Below, in pieces: positions 33,194 through 41,861 of a stretch of DNA of 64,000 bases. Position numbers and translations under genes: made by a program. Positions within the stretch are counted from its first letter, which is position 1; every line of letters starts with the position of its first letter. A model generated the notes under the pieces. The model was not told the origin of the DNA. It made no database searches and was given only the letters and a program-made list of their open reading frames with translations. Source of the DNA: Moanibacter sp965226025 (lineage in GTDB: Bacteria; Verrucomicrobiota; Verrucomicrobiia; Opitutales; UBA2987). The DNA lies in assembly GCA_965226025.1 (NCBI GenBank), contig CBDDCD010000001.1:1984001-2048000 (forward strand), read 5' to 3'.

Positions 33194-34294
33194 ATGAAAA
33201 TAACCCACTTGAAACTGGAAACGGTGAAAGCGAATGCACTGGAAACCTGGGTGTTCGTGCTCCTTCACACCGATACCGGCCTCACCGGCCTGGGGGAGCT
33301 GAATCCATCGGCACCCCGGGATGACTGCATCGAGGCACTGCAACAGTTGGGGGAAAGCCTCGTGGGCCGCGATCCTCGCGAGATCAATTCACTCTTCTCC
33401 GATCTCTGCACCGATCCTCGCTCCTTAGTTGAAGTGCGCGCCCTCAGCGCTCTCGACCAGAGCCTATGGGATCTTCTGGGGCAATCGCTCGAAGCCTCCG
33501 TCCACGAGCTCCTGGGAGGGAGTTGCCATGAATCCATTCGTCTCTACGCCAATATCACACGAGCCACGCCGAGCCTTACACCCGAAGCCTTCGCCAAGAG
33601 TGCTCGAGGCGCAGTCAACGATGGCTTCAGCGCCGTCAAACTTGCCCCATTCAGCGGACCAGGCCCGATCGACCGGATCGATCACTTGGATGAGAATTTG
33701 GAATGCGTTCGAGCCGTGCGCCGAGCCGTGGGTCCTGAGGTCGATATCTTGCTGGACTGCTACGGCCTCTTCACCGCCGGGGCGGCCTTGGCTGTTATCG
33801 AATCCCTGGACGACATCGGACTCTATTGGTTCGAAGAACCCGTCGCCGACGATGACTGGGAGGGCTATCTGAAAGTAAAGGAGGGCTGTTCGATTCCCCT
33901 GGCCGGCGGCGAACGGTACGAGTTTCGTCGCGGATTCTGGCAGGCGCTGGATAGGAAAATCCTCGACATCGCCATGCCCGATGTAGGTATAGTCGGCGGC
34001 ATCGGCGAACTGCACAAAGTCTCGGCCATGGCCGAGAGTCGCGGAATTCAAATTGCCCCACACGGACCCTTTGGCCCGGTCACCTTGGCGGCCGGAGCCC
34101 AGGTCATGGCTGCCCATCCCGGTTTCCTCGTTTTGGAATACCCTTGGGGTCTGAATTCCTGGCGAGCCAACTTGGTTGAACCGCCCGAACGCATCGTTGA
34201 CTCACACTACCACCTTCCCGATGGACCTGGAATAGGCATCGCCTTGAATCCGACAGTATTGGAAGAGCATCGGGCAAGCCAGGAATCTGTATGA
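33194..34294 (+). CDS. Enolase-superfamily (mandelate racemase/muconate-lactonizing type) enzyme
   Basis: A 366-residue MR/MLE-family enzyme with an N-terminal capping domain (to about 120) and a TIM barrel. Mg(II) ligands are Asp188 (ILLDCYG), Glu214 (YWFEEPV) and Glu240 (LAGGERYE). The base Lys149 is in FSAVKLAPF, and the Asp263-His290 dyad lies in MPDVGIVGG and IAPHGPFGP, which places it in the mandelate-racemase-like subgroup (sugar-acid dehydratases such as galactonate or arabinonate dehydratase). It is followed 183 bases later by a Gfo/Idh/MocA gene, and UxuA-like and glycosidase-like genes are nearby, fitting sugar-acid breakdown. Confidence 0.85.
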   Translation: MKITHLKLETVKANALETWVFVLLHTDTGLTGLGELNPSAPRDDCIEALQQLGESLVGRDPREINSLFSDLCTDPRSLVEVRALSALDQSLWDLLGQSLEASVHELLGGSCHESIRLYANITRATPSLTPEAFAKSARGAVNDGFSAVKLAPFSGPGPIDRIDHLDENLECVRAVRRAVGPEVDILLDCYGLFTAGAALAVIESLDDIGLYWFEEPVADDDWEGYLKVKEGCSIPLAGGERYEFRRGFWQALDRKILDIAMPDVGIVGGIGELHKVSAMAESRGIQIAPHGPFGPVTLAAGAQVMAAHPGFLVLEYPWGLNSWRANLVEPPERIVDSHYHLPDGPGIGIALNPTVLEEHRASQESV

Positions 34295-34477
34295 CAGATC
34301 CCTTGACATCATCAGGAGGTTTCGCCTGACCGGAATTGGGTCCGTTTATTTTCGGATAGACTCCTGATCCGGAAACCCCTCTCGATTTCCGGATTAGGCG
34401 CGCCCTGACATCCTCCGAACTAGATAAGGAAAGTCGGTCTTGTTTGACTTCCTCGGCTACCAACATAGCAAAAAGCT

Positions 34478-35455
34478 ATGGATCCATTACGAGTTGCGGT
34501 GATTGGAGCCGGGCGCCATGCGCAAGGCCATTTTTTCATGATCAAGAACGAGCCCGAAATGGTGCTGGCAGCGGTGGCGGAAATCAACCCGGATCGCCTC
34601 GCCGAAGCAAGAATGGACCACTCCCCCGAGCAAGTCTTCACCGACTACCGGGAGATGCTCGACACTTGCGAACTCAATGTCGTCTACGTCGAGACCATGC
34701 CCGCCCACCTCACCGAAATCGTCTTGGACTGCCTGGCTCGCGATATCCATACCTCGATCGAAAAACCGGTCGGCATGTCTTCAGAGGAGGCGGAGCAAAT
34801 GCTAGCTGCCTCGCGACAGAGCAGAGGCAAAGCCATCGTGTCCGTCAATCGCCGCTACCATCCCGAAGTCCTCGCGGTCAAGAACCTCATCCTGATGCAC
34901 GGCGGCGCAGTCCATGTGGCAGCCACCTACAACAAACCCCTCACCCCACTATTCACACCGGAAATGGAGGGTTCGACGCCGGCTCCGATCATCTGTGACG
35001 CCATCCACCATGTCGACCTGCTGCGGTGGCTCGCCGGTCCCTCTCTCCACAAGCCCGCGGATTTCGACGAAGTCTACGCCAATTCCTGGGAGGGATCGAG
35101 GCCTGGAAGCATCCACTACAATGCAGCCATTCATTTCACAAACGATTGCCATGCTATCATGATGAGCCACTACGACGTCGGCTTTCGCATCCAGCGTGTC
35201 GAAGCCCACGCAGAGGCGTTCTCCGCCTACTTGGATCTGACAACAGCTGATCGAAATTGCGAACTCTACGAGGCCGGCGCCGCCTATGAAACACCGCTCG
35301 ATCTCGACGACGTCGGCGGACCCGACTTCAACGAGACCCGCCACTTCGTCGAATGCATCCGGGAAGACAAAGAACCGTGGAGTGGGCTTGAAGACCTGGT
35401 CCAAACCATGAGGCTGTGCGAAGCCATCGAGAAAGGCATGAAAGGACGCGATTAA
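34478..35455 (+). CDS. Gfo/Idh/MocA family oxidoreductase
   Basis: A 325-residue NAD(P)-dependent oxidoreductase. The Rossmann motif VAVIGAGRHAQGHF is at 6-19, and HTSIEKPVGMSSEEAEQM contains the canonical EKP near 93-95. HHVDLLRWLAGPSL is the H-x-x-D region of the catalytic domain. The C-terminus FNETRHFVECIREDKEPWSG is the common GFO end. It lies downstream of an enolase-superfamily gene on the same strand and is likely cotranscribed with it. It may oxidise a sugar, inositol or keto-sugar. Confidence 0.88.
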   Translation: MDPLRVAVIGAGRHAQGHFFMIKNEPEMVLAAVAEINPDRLAEARMDHSPEQVFTDYREMLDTCELNVVYVETMPAHLTEIVLDCLARDIHTSIEKPVGMSSEEAEQMLAASRQSRGKAIVSVNRRYHPEVLAVKNLILMHGGAVHVAATYNKPLTPLFTPEMEGSTPAPIICDAIHHVDLLRWLAGPSLHKPADFDEVYANSWEGSRPGSIHYNAAIHFTNDCHAIMMSHYDVGFRIQRVEAHAEAFSAYLDLTTADRNCELYEAGAAYETPLDLDDVGGPDFNETRHFVECIREDKEPWSGLEDLVQTMRLCEAIEKGMKGRD

Positions 35456-35817
35456 TCCGGTCGCAATGCACGATTGAGTGCACGACAGCGACCACCCTTT
35501 CCGTACGCGTTCCCTTCGTCCTGGACCTTCTTTTGTCATAGCTGCCTCGAAGAGTGCCGAGAGGGAATAAGGCGACATGCCCACAAGGGCAATCGATCCG
35601 CCCCTTCCTCGACCGGAAGACATGCCGCTGTGGCGACCCATGACCAACGCAGCGATGGACTTCTGGAGTATCGTTTCCGGAGATAGGAAATTCAGCGATG
35701 AATTCCGGTCGATCGCTTTAGACAATCACCACAGGATACAAGACTTCACAAGCTCTCTCTAGCCCGTCTTTCTCAACTGGGGCCTGATTTCGACGTAAGT
35801 CGTTGATAGTGGGCCAA
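35456..35817. other. Gene-free stretch before the insertion sequence
   Basis: About 360 bases. A 61-codon plus-strand frame at 35577-35762 has no recognisable motif and no good start signal. I see no repeat or hairpin here. Confidence 0.35.
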
Positions 35818-37681
35818 AGGTCTACACTACAGGAGGGGTTATTTGGATTTGATTTGGGGGGGTGGTTGGGGAGGAAGTTCGAGGTGTAACCGGTTCAGTA
35901 GTAGCTTTTGGTCCTCACCGGGCTCGGTGTAACGGGTAAGCACAACGGTGCGTCCGTCGGTGGTGGGCAGTTTCACATCGAGCATTTGGATGGCCGCCAT
36001 TTTGGAGAGCACCTCGGCTGGGGTCAGTCCCGGAGCCATCGGGTAGAGTCGACGTTTCAGGGTGACCCACAGAGAGTAAGCAAGGAAGCTGATAAAGATG
36101 TGCGCCTCGATGCGATCATCTCTCTGATGATGGATGGGGCGGATGGAAAGGTCGTTCTTGATTTCCTTGAAGACTTGCTCGATCTCAGTGAGCTGCAGGT
36201 AAAGGCGCCAGAGTTGCTCGGGGTTCTCGGCACTGAGGGTGCTGCGCAACAGATAGCGGCCTTCGCGGCGATAGGCTTGGCGGTATTTTTTTAAGTTCAA
36301 CCGGAAGCTCAAAGGCGGCTTTTCAGTGGGGGCGCCCTTGGGGGCGATCTCGATGTCGAGTAATCCAAAGATCCGGGGACCGGCCTCCTTTTTGGCTTCG
36401 CCCAGTTTGATCAGGATGGTATCGCGTTGGTAGCGCCGTTTGCTCTCACGCAGCTTCTTGAGCGCCTCGATAAGACGGCGTAAACGACGCAGGCGCATGT
36501 TTTTTTCTTTGCGCACCCGATCGTCGCTTTTAGCCAGAACGTAGGTTTCACCTCCCTCGCTGAGGAGTTTCACCTCGATACCGGGACGCAACTGCTTCCA
36601 ATCCTTCTGCAGCAACGACTGCTCGAAGCGACCCAGCCAGGAGCGCGGGGTACCCACCAGATAGTGGATCCTGGGTTCGCTTTGGCGCATCTGTTGCAAG
36701 ACTTCCTCGGTCGGAATGCCCCGATCCATCACCCACACCCGGTTCGCCTTACCGTAGTTCTCTTCCACCCGAGAAAGAAAATCTTTTAAGGTGGTTTTAT
36801 CCTGCGTGTTACCCGGAAGTACCTCATAGGCAATCGGCAAGCCCTCACAAGTCACCACCAGGGCGATCACCACTTGCACGCAGTCAGGTCGCTTATCGCG
36901 GCTGTAGCCGAACTTGCGCAGTCGGCTCGAGGCCGCCGGCTCCTGGTTCGGATCGCACTCAAAATAGGTGCTCGTCAGATCGTATAGCAAAATCTCGTAA
37001 CGGGCATTGAACAGATCGCTCCACCTCTCGGTCAGGTGCCTGAACAGGGCCTTCTTGTGCCTGAGCAATCGATCGTGGCAGCGATAGAGCGTGTTCTTCT
37101 CGGCGATCCCAAAGTCTTCCCCCATCAGATCGCCCATCGCGCTTCGCTCATACCATTCCCGATGCAGCCGCCACTCGCTTCCCGGTGCCATCAGCCGGTA
37201 AACCACCAGGGTCTGCAGCACATGGGCCCAGCGGGTACCCTGACGGGAGGGTCTGAGACGCTCCCGCCAGAATTCTCCCAGTCCCAACTGCTCATATAGA
37301 ACGCACCCAAGCCAGCACCCTCCCCATTGCCGCGGCTTCTCGATCCTGAGATCTTTGAGCCGTATTCTAACAATACTTTCGTCGCCCACAGGCGGGGCAC
37401 GATCTTCCGGAAACAGCGCCACCTGTTCGGGTCTTTCCCTGCCCTCTTCGAAAATCTCGATGCTCTTGCGCCACGCTTCGTGTTGGCTATCGTTGATCTC
37501 TCCAAGGTAGAGGACCTGTCTTTGGACCACCCGCCCCCCGCTGACACGCTTGTTCTCAACGATATTCCAATAGTAGTGCTCTTTGCCATCTTTGCGCCGA
37601 CGATTACACCTCAAAAACATGATGGCCCACCATTATACGAAAAAATCCCGCCCTGGGAAGAGCGTAGGTCTACACTACAGG
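35818..37681 (-). mobile_element. IS1634-type insertion sequence
   Basis: A single transposase gene (35839-37620) is bracketed by an exact 16-base direct repeat, AGGTCTACACTACAGG, at 35818-35833 and 37666-37681. Only weak inverted similarity is visible between the two ends, so exact termini are not settled. IS1634 elements normally make target duplications of 5-6 bases. A 16-base repeat is therefore longer than expected and may combine terminal and target sequence. The element separates the sugar-acid genes from the GH32-like gene. Confidence 0.65.
35839..37620 (-). CDS. IS1634 family DDE transposase
   Basis: A 593-residue transposase of the IS1634 (IS4-related) group. The DDE core is visible: LLYDLTSTYFEC (first Asp), VWVMDRGIPTEEVL (second Asp) and YLQLTEIEQVFKEIKNDL (Glu in a YREK-like helix), with the GYSRDKRPDCVQVVIALVV strand typical of the group. 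It is full length with no internal stop, so it may still be active. The ATG is at 37620. It has no passenger gene. An internal Arg/Lys-rich stretch (KNMRLRRLRRLIEALKKLRE) probably binds DNA or forms the insertion domain. Confidence 0.92.
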   Translation of the reverse strand: MFLRCNRRRKDGKEHYYWNIVENKRVSGGRVVQRQVLYLGEINDSQHEAWRKSIEIFEEGRERPEQVALFPEDRAPPVGDESIVRIRLKDLRIEKPRQWGGCWLGCVLYEQLGLGEFWRERLRPSRQGTRWAHVLQTLVVYRLMAPGSEWRLHREWYERSAMGDLMGEDFGIAEKNTLYRCHDRLLRHKKALFRHLTERWSDLFNARYEILLYDLTSTYFECDPNQEPAASSRLRKFGYSRDKRPDCVQVVIALVVTCEGLPIAYEVLPGNTQDKTTLKDFLSRVEENYGKANRVWVMDRGIPTEEVLQQMRQSEPRIHYLVGTPRSWLGRFEQSLLQKDWKQLRPGIEVKLLSEGGETYVLAKSDDRVRKEKNMRLRRLRRLIEALKKLRESKRRYQRDTILIKLGEAKKEAGPRIFGLLDIEIAPKGAPTEKPPLSFRLNLKKYRQAYRREGRYLLRSTLSAENPEQLWRLYLQLTEIEQVFKEIKNDLSIRPIHHQRDDRIEAHIFISFLAYSLWVTLKRRLYPMAPGLTPAEVLSKMAAIQMLDVKLPTTDGRTVVLTRYTEPGEDQKLLLNRLHLELPPQPPPQIKSK

Positions 37682-37823
37682 CGGTTTTGCCAACCCACCT
37701 CTACTGTTGATGCGCCTCCTGAGCCCTACTACCCCCGAAAAAAACCGTTTCGGAAGTTGAGTTGGTCAAGTTAGGGTTAGGAATCAGGGACCGCAGACCT
37801 CGTGGCCAGACGCAAGTTCGGTC

Positions 37824-39446
37824 CTACCGTGCCGCATAGATGCTCTTCATCTGCCAGGCGTCCAAGGCGATGAGCCTCGCCTCTCGGCCCTGAGCCAGGA
37901 GAGAGACACCGATACTATCTTCGCGGCCGGGGTAGACGCGGACCGCGACGCATTGTTTGTCGTTGACGAAGACTTCGACGATGCTCCTGTCGACAAACAC
38001 CCGCATCTTGAGCGGCTCGTCCGGCTCCAGAAAAACCGGCGCCGTTTCCGGTGGCCTGGAACGGGCCTCCGGCAAAATCGAAGAGCAGGAAGAGTCGATG
38101 GTGATCAGGCTGTGGGTCCCGGCGCCATCGGGTGGGGTGCTGGAATGCACGCCGGGAAGGACGGGTTTCAATCCGCGGTTGCGGTAGAATGCGATTCGAG
38201 TGAACTCCTGCCGGTCCGGGGAGCGAAGCACGTCGAGGGCAACCATCGGCGCATCGTTGGCGTCAATTTCCACTCTCAGCTCGATGGCGTTACCTGAGAC
38301 ATCGTGGAGGACGGTCTCCCGGTTGGCGACGATTGTTTGGTCGGCCAACTGCACATGTTCGGCGCGGAGCGATTCGATGTCGCCGGCCGGTGTGATCCTC
38401 AGTCCGTGTTCATCGGTCAAGGACAGACGCCGAGGCAAGCTCATGATCTGCTGGCCTTCCCAGCAGCCAAAATGCTGGATCTCGCGATGGTCGTCGGTCC
38501 ACCCTGGCGACGGCAGCGCCCAATTCACATTGAATATCACGATGAGGCCGCCCTCGCCGTCCGGTGCCGCCGATGGCGCATGCACCCCACCGGGCCTGGC
38601 GGCGCCGAAATTGAAACAGCCGTAGTCGGTGGCGATCAGCTTGTCACGCGCCTTGTCATAGTCGCCGATGATATACCGCCCCCCGCGCATGTGGCTGAAA
38701 AAAAGGAGCATGTGCTTGTCGCCGATGGGCCAGAAATAGGGACAGGCCCCGTCATCGCCGTTTTCGGAGAAGAGCTCGTCTTCGACAAAGGGATGCAGGT
38801 ATTCCCACTCCTCCAAGTCGGCGGAGCGAAACAAGAAATTCGCCCGACGCGTTCGACCGCCCGGACCAATGGGGCGGGTGCCGCCCGAGATTGAGTAGTA
38901 GATCCCGTCCTTCTTCCAGATACAAGGGTCGTAGACACGATAGGATGGATTTTCCGATTCGGGCACCGGGATGATCCCGCTCACTTTTTGCCAATTCAGC
39001 AGCAGGGGGTCGCGGCTGACAGCCGTCATGTTCCCTCGAGGGTGCCCGTAGTAATGAGCCAGGACGCGATCTTCCTCGACCAACGACGCGCCCGACCAGC
39101 AGCCTTCCTCCGGATGGGGGTAGAGGGCATGAGGCAGGTCGCGCCAATGAATCAAATCGTCGCTGACCAGATGCCCCCAGTGGGGCCGAGGGTCTTCCGG
39201 AGGGAAGGTCTGGTAGAACAGGTGCCAGCGACCCTGCCAGAAACAGAGTCCGTTCGGGTCGTTCAGGCGGCCATCGGGATTGGCATAGTGGTAAACCGGA
39301 CGGACCGGGTCATCGGCGTTTTCCTGCCGCGAGACGGCAAAGCTCTGCAAGAGAGGATTCGATTCCAATTGCGCCTCCTGCTCCTCGAGGGAGTCGGCAA
39401 AGGTGTACTGGGGAACGGCCGAGGTGTAGTCGATTTTGTCTGCCAT
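37824..39446 (-). CDS. GH32-like glycosidase (fructan/sucrose type) with altered acid/base motif
   Basis: A 540-residue GH32-family protein: a five-bladed propeller to about 370, then a beta-sandwich ending in MRVFVDRSIVEVFVNDKQC. The nucleophile motif is GRLNDPNGLCFW (Asp63). The RDP motif reads VYDPCIW, keeping the stabilising Asp173 but not the Arg. The E-C acid/base motif reads DDGACPYFWP, with Ala234 where Glu is expected. The enzyme may use another acid (Asp231 or Asp232) or may not be a classical invertase. No signal peptide is seen. A short hairpin precedes the ATG (39446), and an MFS transporter lies upstream on the same strand. Confidence 0.8.
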   Translation of the reverse strand: MADKIDYTSAVPQYTFADSLEEQEAQLESNPLLQSFAVSRQENADDPVRPVYHYANPDGRLNDPNGLCFWQGRWHLFYQTFPPEDPRPHWGHLVSDDLIHWRDLPHALYPHPEEGCWSGASLVEEDRVLAHYYGHPRGNMTAVSRDPLLLNWQKVSGIIPVPESENPSYRVYDPCIWKKDGIYYSISGGTRPIGPGGRTRRANFLFRSADLEEWEYLHPFVEDELFSENGDDGACPYFWPIGDKHMLLFFSHMRGGRYIIGDYDKARDKLIATDYGCFNFGAARPGGVHAPSAAPDGEGGLIVIFNVNWALPSPGWTDDHREIQHFGCWEGQQIMSLPRRLSLTDEHGLRITPAGDIESLRAEHVQLADQTIVANRETVLHDVSGNAIELRVEIDANDAPMVALDVLRSPDRQEFTRIAFYRNRGLKPVLPGVHSSTPPDGAGTHSLITIDSSCSSILPEARSRPPETAPVFLEPDEPLKMRVFVDRSIVEVFVNDKQCVAVRVYPGREDSIGVSLLAQGREARLIALDAWQMKSIYAAR

Positions 39447-39449
39447 AAC

Positions 39450-39472
39450 CTGGAAATCCTCTCAGATTTCCA
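39450..39472. other. Short hairpin upstream of the GH32-like gene
   Basis: CTGGAAATC / GATTTCCAG, 9-base arms with a 5-base loop, lies 4 bases before the start codon. The GATTTCCAG word recurs near 40800, upstream of the MFS gene, and at 5541. It may be an operator or a translation-control stem. Confidence 0.4.
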
Positions 39473-39560
39473 GACTAGATGCGAGTCTGCATGCAGTCAG
39501 TAGTGGGCCGGGATCTGATCAATACGGCGGATTCGCAGTGCACCGCGCTCCGCTGGTTGG

Positions 39561-40763
39561 TCAGCGAGTGAGTCCGGAGCCGGCTTCTAGGGTCCGGTCC
39601 TTAATCGGCAGATGCACGATGGCAGCGGCAAGGCCGAGGACGATGGCGCCGATCCAGACAACATTGTAGGAACCGGTCTCATCGTATATACGGCCGCCTA
39701 GCCAGACGCCAATGAAACTTCCAATTTGGTGGGAGAAAAAGACGATACCATAGAGGGAGGACAGATGGCGTGTTCCGAAAATCTGCGCCACCGTTCCACT
39801 GGTCAGCGGAACCGTCGCAAGCCAAAGAAATCCAATGACCGCAGCGAATATCAGGGCGGTTGCGCTGGTGACGGGTACGATGAGGAAACAGGTGATGACG
39901 ACGGCTCTGGCAAAATAGAGGAAGCTCAAAAGGTACTTCTTGCGGTAACGGTCTCCGAGGCGACCGAAAAGGAATGAACCGATCATATTGAACAGTCCGA
40001 TGAGAGACAGAGCCGTCGCCGCGATCATCTTCGGTAGACCATGGTCTGCTAAAAAGGGCGGCAAGTGCGTGGCGATAAAGGCAACATGGAATCCGCACAC
40101 AAAGAACCCCGCGTTGAGCAGGAGATAACCGGAGTGTCTGCCGGCCTGGGCCAGCACTTCTCCGAGTTTCTCTTCATATGGATCGCCCGATACGGTCGCA
40201 GGCTCCTGCGTTCGGGAAGGAAACCCGAGTGCGAACAACGCGATTATGCCGACTGCGATTGCCGCATAGGATAGGGTCGTTTGCCAACCGACACTGTTGA
40301 GGAGCCACTGCACACCCGGTACGACCGTAAACGTCCCGAATGAGCCAGCCGCCGTCACGATGCCGAATGCGGTCCCCCGCCTGTCCGGCGGAACAACTTT
40401 GGCAACTGCGCCTAGTATAACCACGTAGGAGGTCGCACTCAGCGCTAACCCGATCACACCACCCAATCCGAAAAAGAGACCCACCGCCGAAGAGGCAAAA
40501 GACAGCATTGCGAAACCGCCGGCGTAGAGAATGGCCCCCACCGCAACCACCGAACGCGGGCCGATTCGGTCGGCCAGCATTCCGGCCAGAGGAATCCCAA
40601 GAAGGATGCTCTGTACCGCCATAGCCAAACTGAAGGTCTCACGGCCCATGGAAAGAGATTCCGACATCGGCTGAAGAAAGAGTCCGAAAGATTGTCGAGT
40701 GCCCATCGTGACCGCAATGATCACGGAACTGAGGAGTATGATCAGTTTAGCTCTTGGGGTCAT
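39561..40763 (-). CDS. MFS transporter (monocarboxylate/oxalate-formate-like)
   Basis: A 400-residue inner-membrane transporter with about twelve hydrophobic segments. The first helix VTMGTRQSFGLFLQPMSESL and the loop GMLADRIGPRSVVAVGA (the MFS motif A region, G-x-L-x-D-R-x-G-x-R) resemble the monocarboxylate-porter/OFA branch. A cytoplasmic loop (PSRTQEPATVSGDPYEEKL) joins the two halves. It lies 114 bases upstream of the GH32-like gene on the same strand and may import its substrate or export its product. Confidence 0.85.
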   Translation of the reverse strand: MTPRAKLIILLSSVIIAVTMGTRQSFGLFLQPMSESLSMGRETFSLAMAVQSILLGIPLAGMLADRIGPRSVVAVGAILYAGGFAMLSFASSAVGLFFGLGGVIGLALSATSYVVILGAVAKVVPPDRRGTAFGIVTAAGSFGTFTVVPGVQWLLNSVGWQTTLSYAAIAVGIIALFALGFPSRTQEPATVSGDPYEEKLGEVLAQAGRHSGYLLLNAGFFVCGFHVAFIATHLPPFLADHGLPKMIAATALSLIGLFNMIGSFLFGRLGDRYRKKYLLSFLYFARAVVITCFLIVPVTSATALIFAAVIGFLWLATVPLTSGTVAQIFGTRHLSSLYGIVFFSHQIGSFIGVWLGGRIYDETGSYNVVWIGAIVLGLAAAIVHLPIKDRTLEAGSGLTR

Positions 40764-40866
40764 GGGGGATTCAGGATCAACCAGCTCGGGGATCTTGCGA
40801 GATTTCCAGGTCAGAATGCGGACCAGAGACTATAGCGCAACAACTCAGAATTAAGTTCCACTGGAC

Positions 40867-40899
40867 TTGACATATGTGACCAGTTTGTAAGACTGGTCA
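40867..40899 (+). promoter_or_regulatory. Promoter/operator of the first toxin-antitoxin module
   Basis: A TTGACA -35-like box at 40867 is followed by a perfect inverted repeat TGACCAGT-7-ACTGGTCA (40877-40899) ending 2 bases before the antitoxin ATG. The position suits an antitoxin-bound autoregulatory operator. The -10 box is poor. Confidence 0.5.
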
Positions 40900-40901
40900 A
40901 T

Positions 40902-41135
40902 ATGAAACCGATTTCGGCGAGCGAATTCAAAGCGAAATGTTTGGGATTGATTGATCAGGTCCATGAAACCGGCGAATCCGTCGTCATCACCAAGCGAGGG
41001 AAGGTGGTGGCACAGCTGGTCAGCTATGGGGAGGAAGATACGAAGCCATGGAGGAAGTTAAGAGGAACCGGACAATTTGTGGGTGATCCTTTTTCTCCGG
41101 TAGTAGCGGAATCGGAGCTGGAGGCGCTCAAATGA
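40902..41135 (+). CDS. Phd/YefM-type antitoxin
   Basis: A 77-residue antitoxin. MKPISASEFKAKCLGLIDQV followed by TGESVVITKRGKVVAQLV is the Phd/YefM DNA-binding fold (beta-alpha with the KRGKVVA strand). The C-terminal tail (PWRKLRGTGQF... VVAESELEALK) would wrap the toxin. Its stop overlaps the toxin ATG in ATGA. An inverted repeat directly upstream is a probable operator. It is one of two such antitoxins in tandem. Confidence 0.88.
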   Translation: MKPISASEFKAKCLGLIDQVHETGESVVITKRGKVVAQLVSYGEEDTKPWRKLRGTGQFVGDPFSPVVAESELEALK

Positions 41136-41536
41136 GGGAGGGAATACCGATACTGGATACACATGCCTGGATTTGGTGGATGCTTGGAGACAGTCTTCTG
41201 AAGGCCGAAGACCGCGCCGCACTGGATGGGCTGCCGCCATCAGGTCGACCATTTCTCTGTACGATCAGCCTTTGGGAAGTCAGCATGCTGGTGGACCTGA
41301 GAAGGTTGAAGCTCGAACTGTCTTTTAATGAGTGGCTGGCGGCGGCCGCGCATCCAAGAACGGTCCGGTTGCTGCCCATCACTGCGAAGGTGGCTTGTGA
41401 GCTCTGCTGCCTCCCCGCTTCGTTCCATCGGGATCCTGCTGATCGCCTGATTGTGAGCTCGAGTCGAGTCCAAAATTTGGCCGTTCTCAGCTACGATGAG
41501 CGAATCAAGGAATCGGGACTCGTCCGTATGTGGTAG
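41132..41536 (+). CDS. PIN-domain toxin (VapC-like)
   Basis: A 134-residue PIN-domain ribonuclease. The acidic active site is Asp9 (ILDTHAWIW), Glu49 (SLWEVSML), Asp101/Asp104 (HRDPADRLIV) and Asp121 (SYDERIK). This is the short-form VapC/PIN toxin that typically pairs with Phd-type antitoxins. All four acids are present, so it should be active. It overlaps the antitoxin gene by 4 bases. The target RNA is unknown. Confidence 0.88.
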   Translation: MREGIPILDTHAWIWWMLGDSLLKAEDRAALDGLPPSGRPFLCTISLWEVSMLVDLRRLKLELSFNEWLAAAAHPRTVRLLPITAKVACELCCLPASFHRDPADRLIVSSSRVQNLAVLSYDERIKESGLVRMW

Positions 41537-41595
41537 AGGCACTGCCCCGCGCCATGGCCATCGAGCCCACTCTTGAGGCCATAAAAAGGGACTTG

Positions 41596-41609
41596 ATTAT
41601 GGTCATAAT
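41596..41609 (+). promoter_or_regulatory. Palindrome upstream of the second antitoxin
   Basis: ATTATG-GT-CATAAT, a perfect 6-base-arm palindrome, lies 18 bases upstream of the second antitoxin ATG in an A+T-rich promoter-like stretch. It differs from the operator of the first module, so the two pairs are probably regulated separately. Confidence 0.4.
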
Positions 41610-41627
41610 TTTATCTACTTTACTTGG

Positions 41628-41861
41628 ATGCAAGCATCAGTGGCTGAATTGAAGGCCCACCTGAGCAAGTTCCTAGCCAAGGTGGAGAAGGGTGAGACAT
41701 GCCTTGTTCTCAGGCACAACAAGCCAATTGCGGAGATGGTTCCGGTTAGAAAACGACGGAGAAACCGCACCCGGATCGGATGTGCAGTTGGAACGGTGAA
41801 AATCCATGGAGATCTAACTGAGCCCCTGATTCCGGAAGAAGACTGGGAAATGCTGAGGTGA
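41628..41861 (+). CDS. Phd/YefM-type antitoxin (second module)
   Basis: A 77-residue antitoxin: MQASVAELKAHLSKFLAKVE then GETCLVLRHNKPIAEMVPV, the Phd-type beta-hairpin with the N-K-P-I-A strand. A basic patch (RKRRRNRTRIG) precedes the toxin-binding tail (LTEPLIPEEDWEMLR). Its TGA overlaps the next gene's GTG start. It diverges clearly from the first antitoxin, so this is not a simple recent duplication. Confidence 0.88.
   Translation: MQASVAELKAHLSKFLAKVEKGETCLVLRHNKPIAEMVPVRKRRRNRTRIGCAVGTVKIHGDLTEPLIPEEDWEMLR

Noticed and set aside
35577..35762. Small plus-strand frame upstream of the insertion sequence
   Set aside because: No domain, no ribosome binding site and no conservation evidence; treated as chance.
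35818..37681. Taking the 16-base repeat as a simple target-site duplication
   Set aside because: IS1634 elements normally duplicate only 5-6 bases and the termini are not clear, so the repeat is reported without that interpretation.
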